A stretch of 64,000 nt of DNA from Bacillus halotolerans (GTDB lineage: Bacteria > Bacillota > Bacilli > Bacillales > Bacillaceae). Below the pieces are notes generated by a model. The model searched no databases. It was not told where the DNA came from and saw nothing but the letters and a program-made list of their open reading frames with translations. The position numbers were made by a program, and so were the translations under genes. The DNA lies in the NCBI RefSeq assembly GCF_001517105.1, contig NZ_LPVF01000008.1, positions 496,001-560,000 of the forward strand, given 5' to 3'. This document shows, in pieces, positions 36,155 to 43,721 of this stretch (position 1 is its first letter; each line of letters begins with the position of its first letter).

Positions 36155-36415
36155 CTATTTTACTGCGATCGCCTCATCCTGCTCTTTCAGTGAATCTACG
36201 TTATCCTTTGTATCCTCGATATTTTTCTGTACCGCTTTTTTGTAATCTCCGAGCATGGTTTTGATGTTCTCCTCACGCTCATGATATTTTTTCGTATAAT
36301 CGAGTTTGTTTTTTCCATTGGACCCCGCGGCGCCGATTGATACGTCAGCCAGCGCATCTTTGACAGACTCTAATGTTTTGATGACTGTGTCGTACTTCAG
36401 CTTAATTTCTGACAT
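36155..36415 (-). CDS. ywqI: YwqI, LXG-toxin partner (WXG100-like small helical protein)
   Basis: An 86-residue, highly helical and charged protein of the DUF5344/LXG-chaperone type. It starts MSEIKLKYDTVIKTLESVKD, lies 18 bases upstream of the toxin gene and 9 bases after ywqH, and forms the helper pair that binds the LXG domain for type VII export. No enzymatic motif is expected. Confidence 0.85.
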   Translation of the reverse strand: MSEIKLKYDTVIKTLESVKDALADVSIGAAGSNGKNKLDYTKKYHEREENIKTMLGDYKKAVQKNIEDTKDNVDSLKEQDEAIAVK

Positions 36416-36424
36416 AAAAAAAGA

Positions 36425-36847
36425 TCACCACCATTTTAGTTTACTAATTGTATTTCCGACTTCTTCCGCGAACTCTTCTCCCTTTTTAAGAAGATCTGCT
36501 GCACCATTTGCTACAAACAATTCCGATGCATATTTAGCTTTATCCCATTCAAGATCAAAAATTTTACCGTTAATCGAAGCCATATACTCGTTATATTTAT
36601 CATTCACAATCTTAGATGCTTCCGATTTCGCCTCTTCTCTTCCTTTGTCGAAATCATCCGCTTTTGTTCCTGTCCAGTGCTTGCCCAATTCCGGTTTTAC
36701 GATTTCTTTGATTTCAGTAATTGCCTCTTCTTGCAGTGTGTCTATATCCTTTTTTGCTTTTTTCAGCTTTTCAATCTTGTCTTCAACGTCTGAAATTTTT
36801 CCGTTAAGTGAACTTTTGATATTTGCTAATACACTTTCATAACCCAT
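36425..36847 (-). CDS. ywqH: YwqH, LXG-toxin partner protein (DUF5082-like)
   Basis: A 140-residue helical coiled-coil protein starting MGYESVLANIKSSLNGKISD (two coiled coils at about 10-50 and 60-110). It is the first gene of the ywqH-I-J-immunity operon, with a W-x-G-like turn in GKHWTGTKADDF. AGAGGTGATACAG precedes ATG 36847. It is the usual first partner for LXG-toxin secretion. The expected regulator in B. subtilis is phosphorylated DegU. Confidence 0.85.
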   Translation of the reverse strand: MGYESVLANIKSSLNGKISDVEDKIEKLKKAKKDIDTLQEEAITEIKEIVKPELGKHWTGTKADDFDKGREEAKSEASKIVNDKYNEYMASINGKIFDLEWDKAKYASELFVANGAADLLKKGEEFAEEVGNTISKLKWW

Positions 36848-37176
36848 CTGTATCACCTCTTAATACTCAAAAAGTCGTATGGAGGGGCTGATGAAGATAG
36901 ACTTTTCCATACTTTATTTCCATATATTATATTTTAAAATAGCCGGAAGGCGGCTTAAATAGGGTAAACGGCTTAATTTAGGCTTATAATGCTCTGAATG
37001 CGGAGGTCTAAAGTCTCTTTTTTGTTCGTTATAAGATCAATGTGAGCGTTTTATATGGTGAGAAATTCTAAAGTCTTAGTCAAAAAGACACTTGAAAGAG
37101 GCAGATTTTGATGATCTGTTCATTTTCTCATGTGGTAAAATCTTGTAAGATTAAGAGGTGAAACGGAGGGATGACA
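36848..37176. promoter_or_regulatory. Divergent control region of ywqH and the DUF2651-like gene
   Basis: About 330 bases without a gene. On the minus strand TATAAT (36926-36931) stands in the AT-rich patch before ywqH, but no matching -35 is visible, in line with an activator-dependent promoter. The plus-strand gene is served by AACGGAGGG at 37162-37170. No other structure was noticed. Confidence 0.4.
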
Positions 37177-37434
37177 ATGAGTTTTTTCAGTCCGATGATG
37201 TTATTTTTCGTGGTTTTTCCTTTTCTGTCCTTCTTTGTATTTGGAATGGCAGGCACTTTATTGTTTAGAAAACACGGCCTTTGGTCAATGCCTCTTACAG
37301 TGCTCTGTTTATTGGTCATATTTATGTTCTGTATTGACTCAGCCGCGCCTGATTTTATTGTTTGGCTTATTTCATTTCCGCTTCTGACCCTATTGGCGGC
37401 AGGGGTGACCCTTTGGATCAAAAGCTTGTATTAG
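37177..37434 (+). CDS. Small membrane protein, DUF2651-like
   Basis: An 85-residue hydrophobic protein with three predicted helices ([57 protein letters not shown]). The early FPxLSF and LLFRKH pattern recalls YbeF/DUF2651 small proteins. ATG 37177 lies 6 bases after GGAGGG; ATG 37171 is too close. Its stop overlaps the end of the decayed ywqG. Function unknown. Confidence 0.65.
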   Translation: MSFFSPMMLFFVVFPFLSFFVFGMAGTLLFRKHGLWSMPLTVLCLLVIFMFCIDSAAPDFIVWLISFPLLTLLAAGVTLWIKSLY

Positions 37435-37604
37435 CTGCAGTCCCCATTGTACAGAACGTTTGAAAAGTCTTTTCCCCTTAAATCATCAGGTGTGATGAAA
37501 AAATTTGCGATGCCGGCGTCTCCCCACAACAAATCAATATCATCGTCTGAATCAATTTGTAAAAGCATGATGAGATGTTCTTTATACGCGTATTCCAACC
37601 GAAT
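37431..37604 (-). pseudogene. ywqG: ywqG remnant (C-terminal fragment, DUF1963)
   Basis: A minus-strand frame ending at 37433-37431 reads [20 protein letters not shown], then [16 protein letters not shown] and a short tail. This is the C-terminal part of YwqG (DUF1963 proteins end with a WGDxGxxxFFI motif). The rest of the gene, about 200 residues, is gone, and the adjoining sequence to 37735 has stops in all frames. ywqG is normally between ywqF and ywqH, exactly here. Confidence 0.75.
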
Positions 37605-37735
37605 TAATCAAAGAATTCTATTTTCCCCATGCCAGCGTATTGCTCAAACTGAAAATCTGTAGGCAGCACCCTCTAGTTTCAAACAATAGGTAAACCTTAG
37701 CGAATATATCCATCGTATACAATAAAAGATGGATA

Positions 37736-37768
37736 CAAAAAAAGACCGGCATCCCGCCAGTCTTTCCT
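37736..37768 (-). terminator. ywqF terminator
   Basis: Minus strand AAAGACTGGC-gggat-GCCGGTCTTTTTTT directly after the ywqF stop. Confidence 0.85.
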
Positions 37769-39091
37769 TTATGACATTGCACCTGCCGGAACAACCGCTT
37801 TCCGGCCTACCGAATAGTATTCCACTCCGGCGGCGGCAGCCTCTTCTAATGAGTAGCAATTTCGGCCGTCAAAAATCAGCGGCTGCTCCATCAAATCTTG
37901 ATAATCTGCTAATGAAAATTGTTTAATCTCATCCCAGTCCGTTAAAATCATGACGGCGTCTGCCCCCTTAACGGCTTCCGCAATCGTTTTTTTGTATTCC
38001 ACATCCTGCGGCAAAATATGCTTCGCATGGCTGACGGCAATGGGATCGAAGGCTTTGATATGGGCGTCTAGTGCGGCGAGGCGGTTAGCGATGACAATCG
38101 ACGGCGCGTCTCTCATATCGTCCGTGTTCGGTTTAAATGACAGCCCCAAAAGGGTGATCGTTTTTCCCGTCACTCCGCCAAGCCTGTTCAGCGCTTTATC
38201 AACCAGCATCGCCTGCTGATTGTTGTTGACCCTGATGACCGATTTCAGCAGCTCAAAATCATGCTCGACATTGCCCGCAATTTGCACGAGGGCGTTCGTA
38301 TCCTTTGGGAAACAAGAACCGCCGTAGCCAATGCCCGCTTTTAAAAACTGGCTCCCGATCCGCTTATCCTGTCCCATGCCGTACGCGACAGATTCAATAT
38401 CAGCGCCGACCTTTTCACATATATTCGAAATTTCGTTTATAAAACTGATCTTAGTGGCCAGAAAGGCATTTGAGGCATATTTGATCATCTCGGCGCTTCT
38501 GATATCCGTTTGGTAAACCGGGATATCGAGTGGAAGAAAGAGCTCTTCCAGTTTTCTGGCGGTGTCCTGATCGGCTGTTCCGATCACAATCCTGTCTCCA
38601 TGAAACGTGTCATGGATGGCTGACCCTTCACGTAAAAATTCCGGGTTGGATGCGATCGATATGCTGACAGGCTCCGCAAGATGTTTGGTAATCAGCTCGT
38701 AAATCCAATCATTTGTTCCGACAGGCACTGTGCTTTTCGTTACGACGATCGCATCTCGCGTCACGTGCCGGGCAATACGCTTGGCCACATCTGTAATATG
38801 CTCCAGATTCGCATGTCCGTCGTTTTTTTGCGGTGTGCCGACCGCTATAAAAATAATCTCTGCCTGGTCTAAGCCTTTCTCGTAGCTCGTTTCAAAGCTC
38901 AGCCGCCCATCAGCTATATTTTTTCTCATCAGCTCTTCAAGACCCGGTTCAAATATAGGGGAAATCCCTTTTCTCATTTCTTCAATCTTGTGAGCGTTAA
39001 TATCAATGCAAGTTACATGATGGCCAATCTCAGAAAGAGAAACACCTGTCACAAGACCGACATAGCCTGTTCCGATGACTGTTATATTCAT
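37769..39091 (-). CDS. ywqF: YwqF, UDP-glucose 6-dehydrogenase (Ugd)
   Basis: Oxidises UDP-glucose to UDP-glucuronate for polysaccharides. 440 residues from ATG 39091, the known length; an upstream in-frame extension (to 39214) is unsupported. Domains: NAD Rossmann start NITVIGTGYVGLVTG, a central helix domain, and the catalytic Cys in GYGGSCFPKDT near residue 259, then the UDP-binding domain. Activity of this family in B. subtilis is controlled by tyrosine phosphorylation by the kinase YwqD encoded upstream. Confidence 0.94.
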   Translation of the reverse strand: MNITVIGTGYVGLVTGVSLSEIGHHVTCIDINAHKIEEMRKGISPIFEPGLEELMRKNIADGRLSFETSYEKGLDQAEIIFIAVGTPQKNDGHANLEHITDVAKRIARHVTRDAIVVTKSTVPVGTNDWIYELITKHLAEPVSISIASNPEFLREGSAIHDTFHGDRIVIGTADQDTARKLEELFLPLDIPVYQTDIRSAEMIKYASNAFLATKISFINEISNICEKVGADIESVAYGMGQDKRIGSQFLKAGIGYGGSCFPKDTNALVQIAGNVEHDFELLKSVIRVNNNQQAMLVDKALNRLGGVTGKTITLLGLSFKPNTDDMRDAPSIVIANRLAALDAHIKAFDPIAVSHAKHILPQDVEYKKTIAEAVKGADAVMILTDWDEIKQFSLADYQDLMEQPLIFDGRNCYSLEEAAAAGVEYYSVGRKAVVPAGAMS

Positions 39092-39273
39092 TGTTTCCCT
39101 CCAACAGTTAAATTGCTGCTTTACAGCTTCTGTATTATCGTATGAGAATATCCTGACATGAATGCGGATGATCTCCCGTAAACAGCCTGTACAGGTTTCT
39201 GAAATATGATTCAATCATACAATATACTATTATATCGTTCTCACAAAGAAAGTGGGGAAATGAGAATTGCAGA

Positions 39274-40038
39274 TCAAAAGAGCCCAAATCGTTTTCTTCT
39301 TTTGACCGGCTTCGGTGCCTGCCTGTAAATCGCATGATTTTGCAGAAGAAGCTCAGCATTTTCTGTCAGCATATAAGAATATTCCGTACCGAATTCTTTC
39401 TCAAGAACACGGAGAGCCTCCTGATAGCGAAAGTCTCTTGTTTTCAGATTATGAGCATCTGAGGCTAAGAAGTGTATCAGATTGGCTTCAGCCAGCCTCA
39501 GCGAAAATGCTCTCATCTGTTTCCCGAAAACTCCTGCGAGACTTCCGGTTGTCAACTGAGATGCCGCTCCTTTTTCTATAAGATGATACAGCAAGGACGG
39601 ATTTTCGCGAATTTCGCTATTGCGTTCGGGATGCGCGACAACCGGAACGTATCCTTTCAGCTGCAAATCATAAAAAAGCTGCTCGGCATATCGCGGAACA
39701 TGATCAAACGGAAACTCAATCAGGATATATTTCGTGTCATTCAGTGACAGCAGCAGCCCTTCATCCAAATCCCGTTTCAAGTCCCCGTAGATTCTGATTT
39801 CCTGTCCCGGCAGTACGGTGACCGGGATTTCCTCTTTCATTAAACGTTTGTTTAACAGGTCTGCCGCTTCTCTGACAGCGATTTGCTCGTTTTCATATGA
39901 ACCATTCTTATGATGCGGGGTTGCAATGATGGTTCTGATTCCCTCACGAACAGCCGCCCTGGCCATTTCGATGCTGTCGTCCAGGTTCCTTGCCCCGTCA
40001 TCCATTGACGGGAGGATGTGGCAGTGAATATCAATCAT
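39274..40038 (-). CDS. ywqE: YwqE (PtpZ), PHP-family protein-tyrosine phosphatase
   Basis: Manganese-dependent tyrosine phosphatase that reverses the YwqD kinase. 254 residues. Metal-binding residues appear in MIDIHCHILPSMDDGA, TIIATPHHKNG, GQEIRIYGDLK, VAHPERN and ASDAHNLKTRD, the full set for a PHP-type trinuclear site. It follows ywqD by 52 bases and is followed by ywqF, so substrate, kinase and phosphatase are co-transcribed. Confidence 0.94.
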   Translation of the reverse strand: MIDIHCHILPSMDDGARNLDDSIEMARAAVREGIRTIIATPHHKNGSYENEQIAVREAADLLNKRLMKEEIPVTVLPGQEIRIYGDLKRDLDEGLLLSLNDTKYILIEFPFDHVPRYAEQLFYDLQLKGYVPVVAHPERNSEIRENPSLLYHLIEKGAASQLTTGSLAGVFGKQMRAFSLRLAEANLIHFLASDAHNLKTRDFRYQEALRVLEKEFGTEYSYMLTENAELLLQNHAIYRQAPKPVKRRKRFGLF

Positions 40039-40090
40039 TTCTAAGCCTCCTTTTTTCGCAAAAATAAATAACGGGCAGTATGCACGTTAT

Positions 40091-40804
40091 TTATTTTTGT
40101 ATGAAATTGTCTTCATGTCCGTAGTATCCGTAGTCAGAGTGCTTCGAGCGTTTCTTGCCGTTCATAATGGCTCCGAGGAGCTTGCTGTTGCACGAATCGA
40201 GCGCCTCTTTTGCTTTTGCGGCTTTTTCTTTTTCCGTCTTTCCGCTTGAAATAACCAAAACGGAACCGTCTGCGACGTTCCCTAAAATTTGCGCGTCTGC
40301 TACAGGAAGAATAGGCGGCGTATCGAAAATCACCATGTCATAGGCCGCACACGCTTCATCCGCAAGCTCCTCCATCCACTTGGAGGAAAGCAGTTCAGCT
40401 GGATTCGGCGGGATCGGGCCGCTCGTCAGCACATCAAGATTTTGTTCCTGAGACGTTTGCACAGCCTGCTTCAGTGAGGATTTTTTCAGTAAAACGGATG
40501 TTAAGCCTGTCATATTTTCTAGTTGAAAAGTGGTATGTACTGTAGGTTTTCGCAAATCTGCATCGATGAGCAAAACCTTTTTTCCCTGCTGTGCAAATAC
40601 GACAGCAAGGTTAGCAGCTGTGGTAGACTTCCCTTCTCCAGGGCACGCCGAAGTGATCATCACAGATTTCATTTGGCGGTCCACTGAAGAAAACTCTATA
40701 TTTGTTCGAATCGTTCGATATTGTTCTGAATTTAAGGATTTCGGCTCTGTCAGCGCAATGACATTTTTGCGGCTCCATGAGCCCTTGCTTTTTCTAAGCG
40801 CCAA
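40091..40804 (-). CDS. ywqD: YwqD (PtkA), bacterial tyrosine kinase
   Basis: BY-type tyrosine autokinase of 237 residues, activated by the membrane modulator YwqC. Walker A CPGEGKST (54-61), Walker A' [11 protein letters not shown] (77-87) and Walker B MVIFDTPP (near 155). The C-terminal tyrosine cluster has Y225, Y227 and Y228 (YGYYG), the known autophosphorylation positions. TTG 40804 with GGGGAG 8 bases upstream is chosen over GTG 40813; it gives the exact 168 length. It overlaps the end of ywqC by 11 bases. Confidence 0.95.
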   Translation of the reverse strand: MALRKSKGSWSRKNVIALTEPKSLNSEQYRTIRTNIEFSSVDRQMKSVMITSACPGEGKSTTAANLAVVFAQQGKKVLLIDADLRKPTVHTTFQLENMTGLTSVLLKKSSLKQAVQTSQEQNLDVLTSGPIPPNPAELLSSKWMEELADEACAAYDMVIFDTPPILPVADAQILGNVADGSVLVISSGKTEKEKAAKAKEALDSCNSKLLGAIMNGKKRSKHSDYGYYGHEDNFIQK

Positions 40805-41540
40805 AATGTCCACTCCCCGCTTTATCAGATTGAATGCCTTTTAAGCTCTTCGCTGTTTTCTGTTCATTCGCAATGGTGGAAACCGTCCCCAATACCGGTA
40901 TGTCCAGCAACGTTTCGAGCTGCTCTTCCGATTTGATCGTATTATCCAAATGCTCAAGCAGGAAGGCCAGTCCGATGCTACCTGCCAATCCTGCCGCAAA
41001 CGCGATGGCGATGTTCAGCAGCGGTTTTGGCGATACAGGCGACGGATGTCCAGAAACCTCAGCTTTTGACAGAATGCTTACGTTATCAACATTCATAATC
41101 GAAGTGATTTTGTCTTTAAAGACAGATGCGACAGTGTTGGCAATGTGAGCCGCTGTTTCCGCGCTCCCGTCTCTGACAGAAATATTGACCACTTGAGAAT
41201 CCTGCTCGCTGGAAACAGTAATTTTTTCATTCAGCTCTTGGGATGTCATCGACAAGCCCATCTCTTTAATCACTTCGTCTAAAATAGCAGGGCTCTTAAT
41301 GATGACATTGTACGTATTGATTAATTGAAGATTGGTTTGGACATCGTTAAATTGGACTTCTTTTTGGTCGTTTTTCGATTGATTGACCAAGATCTGAGTT
41401 GAATTTTCATAGATGGGTGTAAGTGCGAAGAAACTGATGAATCCGCCGGCAGCAGTCGCAGCTGCGGTTACAATCATAATCAAAAGTATGTGTTTCCTTA
41501 ACGTTGATAGTATGTCTTTTAAACTAGTAGATTCTCCCAT
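40794..41540 (-). CDS. ywqC: YwqC (TkmA), transmembrane modulator of PtkA
   Basis: A 248-residue Wzz-type chain-length/kinase modulator with helices near 20-40 and 172-192, an extracellular domain between them and a cytoplasmic tail that activates the kinase (about 195-248). The kinase-separate form is typical of Firmicutes. It is the first gene of the ywqCDEF operon, preceded by about 220 bases without a gene except the terminator at 41733. Its precise promoter was not identified. Confidence 0.93.
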   Translation of the reverse strand: MGESTSLKDILSTLRKHILLIMIVTAAATAAGGFISFFALTPIYENSTQILVNQSKNDQKEVQFNDVQTNLQLINTYNVIIKSPAILDEVIKEMGLSMTSQELNEKITVSSEQDSQVVNISVRDGSAETAAHIANTVASVFKDKITSIMNVDNVSILSKAEVSGHPSPVSPKPLLNIAIAFAAGLAGSIGLAFLLEHLDNTIKSEEQLETLLDIPVLGTVSTIANEQKTAKSLKGIQSDKAGSGHFGA

Positions 41541-41732
41541 GATACCTCCAAATCAGCTTATAACATCCTTTTCCATACGATTATACAACGTTAAAACAGC
41601 ATTTCTCCATCTTTTCACGTGACAATATTCGACAAAAATTTACAAAAACAGTTTTTCAGCTTCTATCATGTAAGCGCTCTATTTATTGTCTTGCCAGAGC
41701 TGAATCTTTTTCTCCTTCCGGTCATTATTCAG

Positions 41733-41766
41733 AAAAAAATCCCGCCAAAAACCTGCGGGATTTTTA
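41733..41766. terminator. Terminator between the small gene at 41764 and ywqC
   Basis: AAAAATCCCGC-caaaaacct-GCGGGATTTTT, almost symmetric with A and T flanks. Confidence 0.8.
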
Positions 41767-41907
41767 TGTTGCGTATCCATTTTTAATATGAGAAATCAAA
41801 TTTTCAAGCATTTCCTTTGTGGTCATCTCAGATGACTGCTCACCAATATCATGTGCATGCATCAAAATTTTCAGAAATTCTTCTTGATTTAATTTCTTTT
41901 CACTCAT
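41764..41907 (-). CDS. Small uncharacterised protein (47 aa)
   Basis: Reads MSEKKLNQEEFLKILMHAHD and ends LENLISHIKNGYAT. ATG 41907 lies 8 bases after AAAGGA, a good ribosome site. A longer frame from GTG 42000 (78 residues) has none. The sequence is acidic and helical. A hairpin terminator overlaps its stop, which supports a real transcript. It is divergent from ywqB. No family recognised. Confidence 0.55.
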   Translation of the reverse strand: MSEKKLNQEEFLKILMHAHDIGEQSSEMTTKEMLENLISHIKNGYAT

Positions 41908-42110
41908 CATTTTATTCCTTTCAGCTTCCATTAAGTTGAAAACACGATTATTATATGATGCCGGCTCTCGTTTTGCAATCTCTAATACATCATTCGACAC
42001 TTCCCATTTTTTATGTCCTATTTTAGGAAAAACTTTTTCATGCCGCTGTGTTGCGATATAATAGAGAAATTGGATCTTTTTATTACGTGACTCGGTTAGG
42101 AGCGATAATC

Positions 42111-43721
42111 ATGCTTCAGAATATGATTTCTAAAGACGATGTGCTGGCATCGGCTGAACAATTAAAAGAGCTTCTTCCTTACAGCGAGGAAAATGTTCAG
42201 CTGATCAAAAAAGCCCTTATTTTATATCGGCAGGATTCAGTCTATCGTTTACAAGCAGTGAGTCCGACGGAAGTTACGGCTTACGTGCAGGATGTTGTGC
42301 CTGTGCGGGTCACATTGAACTTATTTGTCATAGCCAAAAGCGGCTGTTCATGTCCGTCTGGGAGAATCTGCCGCCATAAGCTGGCTGTTTTTTTATATGT
42401 ATATGCAATGTTTGAACGAGTGGGAACTTTTACAGAGCACTGGCTGGAGAGGGAAAAGCTCGAAGAAAGCAAAGAGCTCGTCCGGCGTCAGTTCCAAGAG
42501 AAGGTGCTGCCTAATGAAGAGTCGCTTTCAAGCTGGCTTGCTTTTTTCGATTCAGAGTTTTCTCTTTGGCAGGCACGCACGGCTGAAGGCAGCCAAAACA
42601 TGCAGGGTCTCTATTACGGCTATCTGTCCGCTTTGAAAAAGCATGCGCCGAACAAGCCGGAGCTGAACAGCCTGTATCAGATTCATTCAGCGATCGCGGT
42701 GTGGCTTCGCATGTTTACATTGATTGAAGAAGGAAAACTGGACCCCGAGCATGATTTTTATTCACTCAATCCTTATGTCGAACAGCTGATGGACACGATC
42801 TACAGCTCAATTGATAAATTAAAAACGTACGCGCTGTCGTTTGCACTCGATCCCTTTCTGGAGAAAACGCCGGATGTCATTCGGGATCTCTTATTGAAGA
42901 AAGATATTTTTCAATATGAACGCATCCGCATTTTCGGTGAAGTTTGGAGCGCGCTGCTGCCGCGGCCGAAATGGGTGGCGCGTGAGCAAGAGATCCTGCA
43001 AAAAGAAGCCGGGCGGCGGTTTTCTCCTGAATTGCAATTCGGGCGTCTGCATTTAGAATTTTTGCAGAAACATGATGACGCGATTTTTGCGGAAACCGAC
43101 CAATTTCCGCCGGAAGCGCTGCCGTATACGTTCCAATGGCTGAGTGAAATCACCGCGAAAAAGGATTGGAAACGGCTCAAAGCATGGTACCTCCGGATTG
43201 AATCGATTGCGATTGGTTATACGAAGCTGGATAAGCCGTTTAAAGAAATTCGCGACGTAATTGGCGAGCTGTTTCTTCTGCTGAACGCGTATGTGAAGCA
43301 AACCAATGACCAGGCGCTGTTTGAACGCTATGCGGCAGGCTGTCTGCCATATACTTTCACAGAATACAGCCATCATTTGTATGAGAAAAAGCGTTACGCC
43401 GAGTGGATCGAAATCCACAGCCTTGTTGGCTTTTCAATTTATGAAATAGATAAAACGATGCTCAAAGAAATCGCGGCGAGCGATCCCGAGGCCCTTATAC
43501 CCGCTTACCACAGAGAAGTGGCCTTTTTTATCGACCAGAAAAACCGCAGCTCTTACAAGGAAGCGGCCCGGTATTTGAAAAAACTGCGGACGCTCTACAA
43601 AAAAGCGAAAAAACTGAAGGTATGGGAACGCTATATTCAGCAGCTGAGCTCACATTACAAGCGCCTGCGCGCCCTTCAAGAAGAACTGCAGAAAGGAAAG
43701 TTGATTGATGGCGAGTCTTAA
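42111..43721 (+). CDS. ywqB: YwqB, SWIM zinc-finger protein
   Basis: A 536-residue protein with an N-terminal SWIM finger (CSCPSGRICRHKLAVF, near 78-92; CxCx4-5CxH) followed by an all-helical domain to the end. SWIM proteins bind DNA or proteins. It is translated together with the SNF2-family helicase YwqA (overlap 14 bases), so the two probably act as a unit on DNA or RNA. Start ATG 42111 follows AGGAG by 8 bases; the longer frame is not supported. Confidence 0.88.
   Translation: MLQNMISKDDVLASAEQLKELLPYSEENVQLIKKALILYRQDSVYRLQAVSPTEVTAYVQDVVPVRVTLNLFVIAKSGCSCPSGRICRHKLAVFLYVYAMFERVGTFTEHWLEREKLEESKELVRRQFQEKVLPNEESLSSWLAFFDSEFSLWQARTAEGSQNMQGLYYGYLSALKKHAPNKPELNSLYQIHSAIAVWLRMFTLIEEGKLDPEHDFYSLNPYVEQLMDTIYSSIDKLKTYALSFALDPFLEKTPDVIRDLLLKKDIFQYERIRIFGEVWSALLPRPKWVAREQEILQKEAGRRFSPELQFGRLHLEFLQKHDDAIFAETDQFPPEALPYTFQWLSEITAKKDWKRLKAWYLRIESIAIGYTKLDKPFKEIRDVIGELFLLLNAYVKQTNDQALFERYAAGCLPYTFTEYSHHLYEKKRYAEWIEIHSLVGFSIYEIDKTMLKEIAASDPEALIPAYHREVAFFIDQKNRSSYKEAARYLKKLRTLYKKAKKLKVWERYIQQLSSHYKRLRALQEELQKGKLIDGES

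Noticed and set aside
37447..37662. 71-codon plus-strand frame
   Set aside because: It is the complement of the ywqG remnant and non-coding flank; no ribosome site.
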